A stretch of 64,000 nucleotides of DNA from Lophius americanus. Lineage: Eukaryota > Chordata > Actinopteri > Lophiiformes > Lophiidae. Both the position numbers and the translations under genes were made by a program. Below are positions 1 through 11,600 of this stretch, one piece after another (position 1 is the first letter of the stretch; each line of letters starts with the position of its first letter). The notes beneath the pieces were generated by a model. That model saw nothing but the letters and a program-made list of their open reading frames with translations, did no database searches and was not told the DNA's origin. The stretch lies in contig JBBDHG010000014.1 in assembly GCA_037951165.1 (NCBI GenBank), positions 271,501-335,500 on the forward strand. The letters are read 5' to 3'.

Positions 1-870
1 CAAAGTGAGAGTTTTGTCTGTATGCATGTATGAAACTCAAACATGTTTTTAGCTAATGTTGGACCACGCCAAGGTTGTCCATTGTCTTTGTTTTCGTTTT
101 TAATATTCATGGACAGAATCTCAAGGTGCAGTCAAGGTGAGTGGTGGATCCAGTTAGGTGTGCTATGGTGTTTGCAGAGATGCAATCAGTGGGTAACCTT
201 TAGTATGCACTAGGCTCCGTCCGCGAACAGGAAAAAGCGGTTACAGAAAATTAATGACTTAATTAATCACTGCGCAGAATTAACAGTGCGTCTAGTCATG
301 TGCTAACATTAAAGCACCTCCATCCACCTGTCATTGGGAGAGCAATGAACCTAATACTACTGCTGCTAAGCAACCAACAAATTAGGGACTCACACACACA
401 TGAACACACACAATGCAAGAGAAACACATATACAAAACAGAAGTCTCTGAAGAACTCGAGCTCCATCTCCGTCTGCTACTTATCCATCAGACAATCACTA
501 ATTCATAACAAACACTAAAAGGAAAATTATTTTTGCCCCACTGGAAGAAAAATCCCCCTTCAAAATTAAGTTAAAAAAAGTAATCAAAACAAGGCGTTTT
601 TAGCCTGTATCAAATTTTAATCAAATCTACCAATACAAGAAATGTAAATTTGTTTGTTGATTTTTCTCTTTATATAATGTGATATTTAGATATTTTATAT
701 TTTAACCTCTTTGCCTGCTATTTGTCAAACAAATATTCGATAAAAACCTGTGATTAAACCTTCCACTGACTTTGTGTTCTGAGTTTCTGTTTTCGGGTTT
801 TAATAGGATTGGGTCCTATTATTGATAACACTAACAAAATTGTGTTGTTGTTTTGTTTTGTGTTTTCAAA
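1..870. other. AT-rich sequence without a recognisable gene
   Basis: No reading frame above about 72 codons and none with a recognisable domain. The piece at 205-250 (ggctccgtc then 'aagcggttacagaaaat') resembles the 3' end of the common fish repeat seen more clearly at 12905-13005. Runs of T and A are frequent toward the right end. I see nothing else. Confidence 0.5.
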
Positions 871-1290
871 AAAAGAAGCTCCGCTAGTGAGTAAACTAGG
901 AACAATTACATTAAAATATGACAAATACAAGTGAGATCTCCTTCAGTCCATGTGAGGTTAATTTGGACCCAAATCCGACCAATGGTTTGGAAGAAAAAAA
1001 AAAATGTTTTTGATGAATCAAAAAACTCCCACTAATGAGTGAATGTGAGCAATTATAGTAAAATATGACGAATACAAGATGGATCTAATCCAGTTGATTT
1101 GTATGTGGCAAAATTTGAAGAAATCGTACCCAAGAAACATTTTGGAGATAAAATGTAAAGTCGTTTTGAAAAACCCTCTATGTGGGTATAAAGAATGAAA
1201 TAGTTATCATGTAAGCATGAAAGATCTGCATCGTTGGGGCCGATCCATAATGTCCCCGACTTTTTGGGAACATGATTATCAAACTCTTTA
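870..1290 (+). repeat. Family A dispersed repeat, copy 1
   Basis: Two tandem units are visible: 'gctccgctagtgagta' at 878 is followed about 148 bp later by 'actcccactaatgagt' at 1025. Each unit then continues with taaaatatgac, aatacaag and a 'gatct' block. The copy ends with the right-hand module (gggtataaag, gaaagatctgcatc, ccccgactttttggg) shared with copies near 29.2 and 52.4 kb. The family is unclassified, and I see no coding capacity in it. Confidence 0.7.
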
Positions 1291-1384
1291 CTAACACAAC
1301 AATAACCACAATAGTTTTAGTTTATTAAAATTTGTGATATATGATAAAGTTATCTGTGATACAAGCATATCTCCCCTTTGGGTA

Positions 1385-1720
1385 TGGATAGTGGTGATGG
1401 TGACTGATGACCCTGCTGAGACTGAGGAATGATGAGTTTGATTGATCTGTACGAAGATGAAAGGCACAGATGCATGACGAAAATCATTTTAAAAAGAAGG
1501 CAGCTGATGATGATGAAGCTAGCCATGAAAATGTGCCACAACGAACCCATTTGATGCTCCAGGTCGTGAGGTGGGTTATTGAGACTGAGCATGTGTGAAC
1601 ACTGAGAATGATGAACTGGTATGAAAAAAAAACTGTGGCCCGAGTGTCCAAGGGGATGATATTCCTGACTGAACCCCTAGTTCCTATAATTAAATCCACT
1701 GAAATGAATTTGTGCATAAG
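1385..1720 (+). repeat. Family B dispersed repeat, copy 1
   Basis: Shares ordered blocks with 2570-2900 and 55880-56165: 'ggtgactgatgaccctgctg', 'gagactgagcatgtgtgaac', then 'ctgtggcccgagtgt' and 'cctgactgaacccctag'. The last block also appears just upstream of family A pieces at about 11.62 and 15.28 kb, so B and A may be parts of one longer element. No coding capacity was seen. Confidence 0.65.
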
Positions 1721-1759
1721 TTGTTAGCTAGAAGGGGAATGTGAGTGTTTTTGAGGAAA

Positions 1760-2110
1760 AGAAGGCAACAGTTTCCTGCACAGCCTGGACTCTCCCTTTG
1801 GCCCACTACACTGTCTGCTGCTCTGGGAGGGAATTCAAGAGGCTACCATTTAATGAAGCGTGCCCAAACTCTACCAGCTGATACTCATTCTCTCCTACTA
1901 CAGCAGATAATTTATTCATACCGCTCCAGTCTCTTTTCCGGTTTGGCTGCCAGGATTGTATTTCAGCCTCTAGTCATGAAAATTACAATAATTAGTCAAT
2001 CTCACCCACTTGCACTTGCACAACCACAGTCTGTGCTTGTGATTCTGCCCATCGCCGGAGAGGTAGAAGACTTCATCATCACAAAACTGAAGAAAACACC
2101 TTCTGCTGTA
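1760..2110. promoter_or_regulatory. Candidate conserved non-coding element
   Basis: GC-balanced, repeat-free sequence between two repeat copies. It contains homeodomain-type TAAT cores at 1981-1995 (aattacaataattag) and 'catttaatgaagcg' near 1847. A 127-codon open frame (1745-2128, plus) crosses it but has no recognisable domain. The regulatory reading is inferred from composition and motif density only. Confidence 0.25.
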
Positions 2111-2392
2111 CACCACAGGCGGACTTGAATCTCCTAAATGCGTTCCAGCTTTGAAAGTAACGATCTCTGATAAACTCGAAAACATGAGCCGTAGGTTTTC
2201 CTACTTCTCAAAGCCTCATAAGAAAATCCTAAAACAATGCTAGGATTGCATCTGTGCTACGTTGTATAATCCCTTGTATAAACTCTTGTAAGCGTTGCTG
2301 CTTTGTTGATGCAACAAAGCCTTGGTGATGTGACACGGGCTTCTTTCCATCTTAGTTCAGTTTTTCCGTCATCAACAATTGTCTAGCAGGAT

Positions 2393-2414
2393 AAAAAAAA
2401 AAAAAAAAAAAAAA
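2393..2414 (+). repeat. A22 homopolymer
   Basis: Uninterrupted run of 22 A following 'caggat'. It could be the poly(A) tail of an old retrocopy, but I recognise no retrogene body to its left. The stretch 2110-2570 around it holds nothing else recognisable. Confidence 0.7.
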
Positions 2415-2569
2415 GATCTTGAGATCTAGACAAAAGCAAAATGTTTCGCTTTTGTTAGCAACTTACAGACAAACTGTGTATTAAAATACAATTCCAGTCT
2501 GTGAGAAAACCTTTAGCACTCCCACTCTTACGGGGGATATTGATGTAGAAACGTCTGCTTGATCATAAA

Positions 2570-2900
2570 TACACCATTGGTTTCCAGACACTGGTGCTGG
2601 TGGCTGATGTCTCTGCTTAAACTTCCAGAGCTGATTAAATGATGTGGTTTGGGAATGTCGAAAGAGGTCACCTACAACAGCAGGATGAAGAATATGGAGG
2701 TACAGAAATAATCACCTCATGAATACTAGGCTAACGATGAAGGTGCGTCACTGCGTTTTAGATTAGATGTGACGACTACCTAACATCTCAACTGACAGCA
2801 GACAGTTAAGACTGAGCATGTGCGTGATTGACAGGCCGGTATGAGAAAAACTTTAGCAACCTTAGCCTTAGTGTGCAAAGTAATCTTTCCCCCAGCTTGC
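2570..2900 (+). repeat. Family B dispersed repeat, copy 2
   Basis: Shares 'gctggtggctgatgtctctg' near the left, then 'agactgagcatgtgcgtga' and 'ccggtatgagaaaaact' with copy 1, in the same order and orientation. The middle is diverged, and an A/G-rich block (2640-2760) is not shared. Confidence 0.55.
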
Positions 2901-3885
2901 ACTGGATCTAAGACAACTTCAGAAAGACGTATGACTCTTACGAGCAAAATATATTAGCTTTTAGTTGGAAATGAAAATGGTGATGATGTGAAAACCCAAA
3001 GTTGGCAACATCTACCTCCAAAAGAAGTTCAATTTTGTTTGGAATTCATTTAACTCTTGCCACAGATATCCGTCTAAAACTAGCTTTCATCCATTTTCAG
3101 TAGCAACTTGATCGATGTCCAGCTAACCTTGGATTTTGACGTCCATTTATTCATTTCCAATTAAATTCAGACGTCTGTAAGACGCCAGGGCTCGACGTGT
3201 TCCTTACATTACATTTATTTCCATGCCAGCTGGGCCGAGTGAAATAGAACTAATTCAAAGTAGTGGAACAAAAATGCTCATTCATAAACTTGAATCATAG
3301 TTGAATTAAAAGGCTGAAACGCTGGTTGTGTAAGTATTTGGGGTTCTATCCCCATTTGAACTCACGCAGGACAACTTCATGCCCGTCTGTTCAGACGAAT
3401 GTAGTGTGTTCCTGTAAGAGAGGACCGATGTGTTTGGTGCGTGGCTGTGTGTCAGCAGTCATCACTAACAAAACATCCCTAAGGATGTGGGCTGGACTGT
3501 CAGCCTCAGTCAATCATCACCCATCTCTCTCTCTCTCTCTCTCTCTCACTCATTTTCCTCATTGCATGGAATATACCGAATGTGGCTCAGTGCGCCGTTT
3601 TCCTCACACCCTAACCACCACAGAGTGTTAGCTGTGACAGCATAGTGACACGGTTACACAGGAAAGCAACACATTTTTCCCAGGGTGGATGTTTTGACAA
3701 GTCAGAACAGGAGGAGCACAGGTGCAGATAACAACGTTAATGATAGCTTGATAGGTTAAGGTATGCCAAAAAGTTATTCAAGCAAACATGTGGAGGCCTG
3801 CTTGACATAATCCAGACATAATGACACTTTTATTGAACACTTTTCTGACCAGTTTGCTTACCCTTTGCTAGCTCCCAGTCCCCTG
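2900..3885. other. Unique sequence with a short CT microsatellite
   Basis: Contains an uninterrupted (CT)n tract at about 3523-3547. The 101-codon open frame at 3326-3631 crosses that tract, shows no domain, and reads as chance. No other repeat or gene signal was seen. Confidence 0.5.
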
Positions 3886-4060
3886 CGTTGTACAAGTAAT
3901 CCCCCTGATTGAACTCCTAAAATTAAATCGGAAGATCTGTCTAAAAGAACCTAGAAAGTAAAATATGTGTACAATAGAAAAATCTCCTTGAGGCGATTAG
4001 TTTCCACCACATTTTGGATTAAATCAGCCTAAAGTTTACGAAGTTGTCAAGAAAAAAAAA
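3885..4060 (+). repeat. Family A related fragment
   Basis: Begins with 'ccccctgattgaactcctaa', the same block that precedes family A pieces at about 11.62 and 15.28 kb. It continues with agtaaaatatg, 'ctccttgaggcgatt' and 'attttggattaaatc', matching the family A unit in order. An A-rich tract follows at 4052-4067. Confidence 0.5.
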
Positions 4061-5590
4061 AAAAAAAGAATAATAATTAGAATGGTATTCCCACACTGGT
4101 TTTACTTTTGAGCTGTGACTCTTAAGACATTTTGAATACTTCAAATGAAAAAAATACACAAAACAATACCATTACCGTCGCAAAGGAAATACATGAAACA
4201 GAATATAGTGTACATTGTTACATTGTATTTGAATAGTGTATTAATCTCAGAGCACATTTGTCAATATGACTGCCTTCACATTAATGAAGGTTAGAGACTT
4301 GGTCCAATAGAGAGGAATGTCTCCCATCAGTGGTTCCCAAACCTTTTTCAGTAATGCGGTATGTTACCTTTTTTTTTAATTTTGTTTCGTTAATTTATTA
4401 TTTTTGTGTATCAGTAGCCCATGATACACACAACATTTGTTTTTAAAGAGATAAAATAACTTCTTCAATTCACTACATATTCTATGTAGGTCAAACATAA
4501 CTAATGCGTTCTAAAAAACAATGAATATAACTAAAAAACACGTTTCATAAAATATCATAAAACATAAACGTATATGCTGATAAAAGGCCGTGCCGAATCA
4601 TTTATGACATTTAAAAAGAGTTCCATTTAAAACAATCCAAATACATCCCAGGCTGTGACATGTTCTGTATTAATCGGTTCCCCAGATTACTGCCAGTCCT
4701 CAGCCCTGGAATGAGGAAGCTCCCGGCTTTAAGATAGTCGTGGTCACGGCTGTCCATCCCATTATGATGTCAGTCGTTCCTCCTCTTCACGACTTTGATC
4801 TACTGTTTATTTTAAGAGTAAAGACTTTCTTTCTTAACAAACATCCATCTCCTTCCATTCGTTCTCCGTTGAGTCTATCTGCCTGGTTAAACAACATCAA
4901 TTTTTTATCGGCCAACGCAAATGTGCAAATGATGTCATGTCATAGTGTGGATTTCAATTCCTGCTTCGTCTTCATCAGCCTTGAGTCCAATCCAATCAAG
5001 TGACTAAAGGAGTGATTCACAGCCCACCTGCTTATATTCTCGGTCACGTTTCTGGACTGGTCCGACTCGGGGGGCGGCTCTGTGTTCAGACCGCGGAGCT
5101 GATTATAGGTGACAGGGACACTGCTGGCCACAGGGACCTGGGAATGTTGGCATGGCAATGGGGAAAGGTCATTTCTCCAGCGCTGTCAGCGTCATCGCGC
5201 TGACACGGCGATGAGAGGCTCTACGGTGAACAACAGGCAGACGGCGGCACAATTCATTGAATCCCGCTCAGCCTCTGGATAATACTCTTCAAATGAAAGC
5301 CATCAGCTTTAATATTAGCTTATTTTTAAACTACTGTGAATTAATAATGTAAAATCACATTTCGGCTCTAGGTATCAAACCAGACGCCACAATTTACCCA
5401 AGTCTAATTTGTATCAATGAAATCGGAAATTTAACCCTTTAATACCTCACCAATAATTAAAAAAAAAAAAAAGTTTTTTTGCTGCATATTTTATTTAATT
5501 ATTAATTTAATATCTTAGAAACTCAAAATGTTGCATAGAATGACAAATAAAATAACTCACTGCCAGCAGTTCTACGATGACTCAGCTATC
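4060..5590. other. AT-rich sequence without a recognisable gene
   Basis: Mostly AT-rich with many short ORFs of no recognisable kind. The more GC-balanced part at 5030-5260 is listed separately. An A-rich tract lies at 5459-5472, just before the microsatellite. Confidence 0.45.
5030..5260. promoter_or_regulatory. Candidate conserved non-coding element
   Basis: GC-richer than its flanks and repeat-free. It contains a small perfect hairpin, gtcagcg (5185-5191) with cgctgac (5198-5204). Two overlapping short open frames on opposite strands show no domain. The regulatory role is an inference from composition. Confidence 0.22.
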
Positions 5591-5594
5591 GTTG

Positions 5595-5679
5595 GATATA
5601 TACATACATATATATATATATATACATACATACATATATACACATACATACATACGTATACATATATACATACGTATAC

Positions 5680-5758
<79 letters not shown>

Positions 5759-5787
5759 CATATATATACATACATATATACATATAC

Positions 5788-5848
<61 letters not shown>

Positions 5849-6025
5849 CATATATATACATACATATATACATATACATATATATACACATATATATATA
5901 CATATACATATATATACACATATATATATACATATACATATATATACACACATATATACATATACATATATATATATATACATATACATATATATACACA
6001 CATATATACATATACATATATATAT

Positions 6026-6060
<35 letters not shown>

Positions 6061-6067
6061 TATATAA
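5595..6067. repeat. AT/AC microsatellite with higher-order structure
   Basis: Built from TA, TACA and CATA units. Higher-order tandem copies are exact: 5701-5790 equals 5791-5880 (90 bp), 5881-5910 equals 5911-5940 (30 bp), and 5941-5990 equals 5991-6040 (50 bp). A 14-bp unit dominates 5690-5760. All long open frames here (YIYIHT-type products on both strands) are a by-product of stop-free repeat phase. The array ends exactly where LINE-derived sequence starts. Confidence 0.95.
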
Positions 6068-6660
6068 ATCATAGGGGAACGATCTGGAGTACCAGAACAC
6101 CATTAAGGACAATGTTGACTGGTTTGAGGTCAATCGCCTTCAGATTAACACCAGCAAAACAAAGGAGCTGCTGATTGTCCTCCGCTGGAGTTCCTCTTAG
6201 AGCCCACTGCTGAACATCAAGGGTTTGGACATAGAGCGGCTGAACTCATACAAATACCTGGGTGTTCACCGGAACCACAAACTGGACTGGTTGGACAACA
6301 CAGATGTCCTGTACAAGAAGGGCCAAGGTCGTCTCCACATGCTGAGGAGACTGAGGTCCTTCGGAGTTTTCAGGACTCGGTTAAAGACCTTCTATGACAC
6401 TGTGGTATCATCTGCATTGTTACACCTGTGGGCTGCTGGTGTGGAGGAAACACCGAGATGGACAGGACCGCGAGACTCCACAGGCCGGTGAGGATGTCCA
6501 GCCCTGTCCTGGACTCACCCCTGGACTCTGAAGGTGGTGGGTGAGAGGAGGATGTTGACCAAGCTAACATCCATCCTGGACAACACCTCTCACCCCCTAC
6601 ATGAGACACTGGGAGTTCTGAGCAGCTACCATCTGTCATCAGCCATTGGAGATCAGACTC
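6068..6660 (+). pseudogene. LINE ORF2 C-terminal fragment (L2/Rex1-like)
   Basis: Translated pieces read like the end of a fish non-LTR reverse transcriptase: 'NRLQINTSKTKELLI', then 'YKYLGVHRNHKLDW', 'NTDVLYKKGQGRLHMLRRL' and, after frame breaks, 'RRMLTKLTSILDNTSHPLH'. These match the post-catalytic thumb and C-terminal region of L2/CR1-group elements; naming Rex1 or L2 is from family knowledge. The copy is 5' truncated at the AT microsatellite, has stops after 'VLRWSSS', and lacks a block after 'SALLHLWAAGV'. It is dead. Confidence 0.75.
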
Positions 6661-6758
6661 TTTTTCTTTTTCTTTATATTTGCATGTACTTTAGTCCTGT
6701 ACATTAACTTATATTATTTATTTTTAGTTCTTAATTTTGGATTGAGTCTATATTAATT

Positions 6759-6816
<58 letters not shown>

Positions 6817-7123
6817 AATATAAATGGGTGTGACTATACATGTATGTATGTATATATACATATATATATACATATATATATACATATATATACACATATA
6901 TATACATATATAAACATACACATATATAAATACATATACATACATACATATATACACATACATACATATATACACATATACACATACATATATAAACATA
7001 CACATATATACATACATACATACACATACATACATACATACACATACATACATACACATATACACACACATACATATATACACATATATACATACATATA
7101 TACATAAATATATATACACATAT

Positions 7124-7155
<32 letters not shown>

Positions 7156-7250
7156 TATGTTTATCCAAATATGTCTATAAGATGCCCTTTGGGTTTCATC
7201 ATGAAGTTTCTTCAATCTATCTATTAATCTATCTTTCTATTAAATAAAAT
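6661..7250 (+). mobile_element. LINE 3' UTR region expanded by a microsatellite
   Basis: AT-rich sequence after the LINE C-terminus. An AT/AC microsatellite (6763-7153) interrupts it, and it ends with 'tctatctattaatctatc' and 'aataaaat' near 7215-7250. Fish L2/Rex1 copies often end in TCTA-like units, so the 3' end of the element is probably about 7245; that placement is inference. Confidence 0.45.
6763..7153. repeat. AT and TACA/CACA microsatellite
   Basis: Pure (TA)n at 6763-6812, a 25-bp interruption, then TATACA, CATA and CACATA units to 7153. Several long but meaningless open frames on both strands arise from it. Confidence 0.93.
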
Positions 7251-7254
7251 AAGT

Positions 7255-7540
7255 TAATGATGGAATTTTATTTTTCAGGGAAAATAGTTAGTTTTAATGA
7301 GTTACGTTCAACCTTTTGACAAAATAAATATTCTGAGAAAACTATTCGAGCCTTACTAGACATTTTTAGGTTGTATGAGTTACATAATTCTATTAAGTAA
7401 ATCCTCACATGCTTTAATATGCCAAAAAAAAAAACTTTCTCAATAGCAATGGTGGATGTTATAGTGACTCACAGTGCCCTCAACCAAGTTGCTGAGCAGG
7501 ACATTAAAGGCTCAAAACACGAAATATCCCTTAAAAGCCA
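7255..7540 (+). repeat. Family C dispersed repeat, copy 1
   Basis: Shares ordered blocks with four other copies: 'caacctttt' near 7310, 'cctcacatgctttaatatgc' near 7404, 'ctttctcaatagc' near 7436, and a right end 'gctgagcaggacattaaagg' near 7491. The reverse-transcriptase piece present in the other copies is missing here, except for a short remnant. Confidence 0.6.
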
Positions 7541-7839
7541 AAAACTTTTCTTTGGTTGCTTAAATTATTGTTTGTTTTGCTGTGGATGTTAGTGTGACAC
7601 AAGTGTTATATGGCTGGAAGGATGGAAGGCATCCCGACCTCCCTACCTCACTTTGTTTGTAACGGGTTACTATAATCTATAACAGAACTGCACACCTGCC
7701 TTTAGTGTGCAGTTATATAATCTATCAAAATACTAAGAATACATACTAATTCCTTACATGGGAGGTGTAACTGTTTCTTTCACACCAGCTTCGCCACACG
7801 TATAATATTATTGTATTCTAATGATAATTTTACCCTCCG

Positions 7840-8020
7840 TGAAACGTACCATCAATTATATGGAAGCCGAGAACGGCCGCCGAGGCAGATAATTATTTTG
7901 GGCCTTTATCTCGTGGTGAAGAGACAATTAACTCGTTATTGTGACAAAACGAGCACCAATAATTGCCATCACCATGGCGACAGCTTGATACATTAAATAC
8001 GAGCCGGAAGTGAAGTTAAG
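7840..8020. promoter_or_regulatory. Candidate conserved non-coding element
   Basis: Repeat-free, motif-dense block. It has AT-rich homeodomain-type sites (agataattat at 7887, caatta at 7925, caataattgc near 7957) and a SOX-like ttattgtg near 7936. It has no coding signal and no repeat similarity within the window. By eye this is one of the strongest enhancer-like blocks, but I have not shown conservation. Confidence 0.35.
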
Positions 8021-9240
8021 TGCCAGATAATATGAGATAAACAGTGAGAGAAAACAACAAATATACCTAATAAAGACCTTAACATACACCGAACCCAAAT
8101 CCAAAGCAAATTTAGGCGTATAATAGTTACTTAATAAATCTTTTATCCACCTGTTGAAAATCGCGCAATTGACTTCCAGTGTCGCCATGACGATGTGTTC
8201 ACACCGGTCAAAGAGCTGCTGGAAAAGCGAGCGTTAAACCTTGATTAAGTATCTGATCTGTTTATCAATAAGGTAAAAATCTGTTTGTCAATAATAAGTA
8301 CTATTTGTTGAATTCACCATGTTTTACTCTGAGTCACATGACTCGTAGGAGCTGGAAGTTAAGCTTAGTGTTACAAATATGAGAAAGGGCAGATGATGTC
8401 AGATGATCTGTTTTGAATAATACTTTTCTGATACTCCCGATCTCTGATAAACCTTCAGAAAATCAAACCGCCTGTTTTTACCTCATCGGTCACGAAAGTT
8501 AACAGGTTATCTCAACCAATCGGTGGCTTTTTCTTGTGGCGATAACAAGTTAATTATCTATTTTCACCCTTTCTTAGAACACTTTTATGGCTTACTTTTC
8601 TCATTCTAATAGATTTGGTGCCGCGATCAGGTTCTTGAACCTGCCTCTGCCTTTATGCGAACTTATTCATCAAATATATTCCGTATTTTTCAGCATCTTG
8701 TTACTGTGGAAAAAAACGGTATGCATTTGTTAAATAGTTACAATGAAATACTATCATTTTAATCTTCTGGTATTAACATACCAGAGTATACCAAATGGTT
8801 TTAAAATACCAAGCCTAACTCCTCAGAGCACTAAGACACTTTATTGAACACCTGCTAGGAAGTCATGCATCACTGGCACTTCAAGAATCTTTTCTACACC
8901 ACACTGCATCTCAGATTGTGTGTGTTTTTTTGGGGGGGGGGGGGTTTCCATTGATGATTTTATTCTGAATACCAGGGAAACTTATTTCATTCTGCTTGCA
9001 TTTAAAAACAATAAAATCTGATTTTATTGTGGATTCACAATGAAATAATTTCTTAGATATTAATATTATAATTTATAATGAAATCTGCCTTCCTTTAACT
9101 TACACTACTTTGCTATATCAGCATATGCATTAATATAACACTATATTTAGGTTTTTTTTGTTTATGTTACAGCTTGCTTATATTTGTTACACCTGTACAT
9201 TGCTTATATTTGACCTACAAAGAACATTTGTATCAGTGTG
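8020..9240. other. Mostly unique AT-rich sequence
   Basis: Contains a perfect short palindrome 'caggttcttgaacctg' near 8628 and a G13 homopolymer at 8932-8944 (after a T run). The part 8430-8580 (ggttatctc, gataacaagttaattatct) has GATA- and homeodomain-like motifs. No gene was seen. Confidence 0.45.
8932..8944 (+). repeat. G13 homopolymer
   Basis: Thirteen consecutive G after a T run. Such runs are prone to length error in assemblies. Confidence 0.8.
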
Positions 9241-9249
9241 ATTCGTGAG

Positions 9250-9660
9250 TTTTATCCTTTCCCTTTCAAATGGAGCATTTTCCAGGCATTATTCCCTCCG
9301 TTTGAGTCGCCTGCTGAACACTTCTCTCTCTCCGGCTATGATTGCCTCGCTCTCCGTCTCTCCATTCTCCACACTCCTCCTTAGAACTTGTCAAGTACAA
9401 GTAGGAGCAGAGGTTAGGAGGAGGGGGCGATTGGAATTCATTATGGTCAAATGATTGCAAATTCTGGAAGCCGAGAGGCTTTTTCTAATCACAGCTGAAT
9501 GGACTGGAGCGTTAATGTGGGCAGGCTGTGGAGTGGAGGAGAAAGGAGGGAAGAGCTCCATCGTCGGCGCGGCACTCTGAAGGGCTCTTCACAAAGCTCT
9601 AATGGTGGAATGATTCCGTCACTGAATGGTTACATGAGATGCTCACTTTCACAAGCATGG
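9250..9660. promoter_or_regulatory. Candidate conserved non-coding element
   Basis: GC-balanced block. It includes an octamer-like 'attgcaaat' next to 'tggtcaaatg' (about 9443-9462), and a second quiet part at 9560-9650 with 'gctctaatggtggaatg'. Open frames on both strands (64-69 codons) have no domain. The regulatory role is inferred. Confidence 0.28.
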
Positions 9661-10098
9661 CCCTCTCTTCAAATATAATTAGGTTTAGTTCTGTGCAGAG
9701 AACGTTTTATTGCAATGTTTTCCTTTAGGTTGTCTGTCCGTATCAAGTGGTCTTTAATGTTGGGCTTACTTAGCTCTGCATATTTACTGTGCTGTGAGAA
9801 GTATTGCCTCATGATTTCATTTATTCTTGTGTCTGTATCATAATTAACCGTGTAAGATCCCCAAAAGGAAGGCGAGATGGGTAAACACACATTGTAGCAA
9901 AGGATTATCCAATGCCCCAAGTCCGGTTTAAAAGTTAACATTCCAGTTAAAAACACGAAACGGTTCTTTTTGCCTTCAGAAAAAAAATAAATCTGCATTT
10001 AGATGACATAATGCTCAAAATGACACTAAGATCAGACAAATGACTGAAAACTCTGGTTTTTCTTCCCGGCCGGTAGTCTTAGTAGTAGGCTTACCTTG
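9660..10098. other. Unique sequence, nothing recognised
   Basis: A 109-codon minus-strand open frame at 9669-9998 shows no recognisable motif and is best read as chance. No repeat family in this window matches here. Confidence 0.45.
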
Positions 10099-10692
10099 AA
10101 ACCACAGAAGAAGGTTGAGTGAACACCACAGAAGAAGAGTGAGTGAACACCACAGAAGAAGAGTGAGTGAACACCACAGAAGAAGAGTGAGTGTACACCA
10201 CAGAAGAAGAGTGAGTGAACACCACAGAAGAAGAGTGAGTGAACACCACAGAAGAAGAGTGCATGTACACCACAGAAGAAGAGTGAGTGTACACCACAGA
10301 AGAAGAGTGAGTGAACACCACAGAAGAAGAGTGAGTGAACACCACAGAAGAAGAGTGAGTGAACACCACAGAAGAAGAGTGAGTGTACACCACAGAAGAA
10401 GAGTGAGTGAACACCACAGAAGAAGAGTGAGTGAACACCAAAGGAGAAGAGTGAGTGAACACCACAGAAGAAGATTGAGTGAACGCCACAGAAGAAGAGT
10501 GAGTGTACACCACAGAAGAAGAGTGAGTGAACGCCACAGTAGAAGAGTGAGTGAACGCCACAGAAGAAGAGTGAGTGAACGCCACAGAAGAAGAGTGAGT
10601 GAACACCACAGAAGAAGAGTGAATGAACACCACAGAAGAAGAGTGAGTGTACACCACAGAAGAAGAGTGAGTGTACACCACAGAAGAAGAGT
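10099..10692 (+). repeat. 24-bp minisatellite, about 24 copies
   Basis: Unit 'gagtgagtgaacaccacaga' plus 'agaa', period 24 bp. Variant positions are gaa/gta and cacc/cgcc, with rare single changes. Because 24 is divisible by 3, open frames persist on both strands (SEHHRRRV repeats on plus; SSVVFTHS and LTLLLWCS on minus). No promoter, splice or domain context supports translation. Confidence 0.95.
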
Positions 10693-11600
10693 GGCCAGGA
10701 AGGGCAGATGATCTCTGGTTATCACAGCACCGATGCAGCTTCTCTACAGTTTGCTGGAGGAGCATTAATAAACCCAACAGCCATGAGTACATGGGGCCTG
10801 TGACATCCCCATTTTCACAAGTTTGCGTTCTGTGCAGTTTACACGGAAACGGAAATGGGACCCGTTTTCAAAAAAAAAAAAAAAATCAGGCCTCAAAAAT
10901 GCAATCTAAGCAAAAGTCTTATGTGTAAATGGCCCCTATATCAACAGCATGAAATAAGTATTCACCTCCCTGGACTGAATCACCAGGTGCTCCACCTTTC
11001 ATGATAAAACCTGCATTCCAATGACTGCAGGTCAGTCTCTGACATCACTGTGACAGGAATCGTCTTTGAAGAACTATTGATATAACCATATATTCCTTCA
11101 TCCAAAATTAATGATTAGAATTAGATTAATTAGCTGGAATATCTTATTGATCAAATTTGAGATTTAAAAAAAATATATCTATGTTTTTAATTTGAAACAT
11201 CCCCGGCAAGATAATTCATAGTTTGAGACAAAAAAAATATATAACTTTAACTTTCCTCAAAAAATTTGGTTCTTTTTCTTGAAATTATTTAGAAATTTCT
11301 ATAATCTTCAAATATTCTGTCCTTTGAGTCTGATACGCTTCCAGGAAATGCTCACGATCTGATAAATAAAATAAAAAAATGTATCGGATTTTACAGCTGG
11401 GATTCAACCAGTACAGCACCAACCCACCATGATAACGGAACCTCATTTAACACATGGAGGTTGTTCCATACAAACACAGAAAGCAGCAGTGAGTCTTATC
11501 TGGTGGATGCAATTATATAATTCACCTTAGAACAGGTTTTAAATATAAAATTCCAGCTGTGGACACAACTATAATGGATAACTCCGAAAAGCTCCCTTGA
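10693..11600. other. AT-rich unique sequence
   Basis: Holds an A14 tract near 10871 and several A/T-rich runs. No ORF of note. The block 11540-11600 resembles the left flank of family A copies but is too diverged to call. Confidence 0.45.

Noticed and set aside
5528..6133. Open frames of up to 183 codons on both strands (YIYIHT, VYICMY products)
   Set aside because: They lie entirely in the AT/AC microsatellite. Stop-free phase of the repeat explains them.
6748..7215. 155-codon minus frame and neighbours
   Set aside because: Produced by the second AT/TACA microsatellite.
8600..8650. Retroviral-type primer binding site ('tttggtgccgcgatcagg')
   Set aside because: Resembles a PBS only in part. 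No LTR, polypurine tract or gag/pol sequence nearby.
10099..10692. CRISPR-like array
   Set aside because: The repeats are directly adjacent with no spacers, in eukaryotic-type DNA; it is a minisatellite. The 23-bp array at 31305 was rejected for the same reason.
10015..10792. Frames of 198-236 codons with 8-residue repeats
   Set aside because: They are the 24-bp minisatellite read in three-base phase. No start context, domain or neighbouring exon supports a gene.
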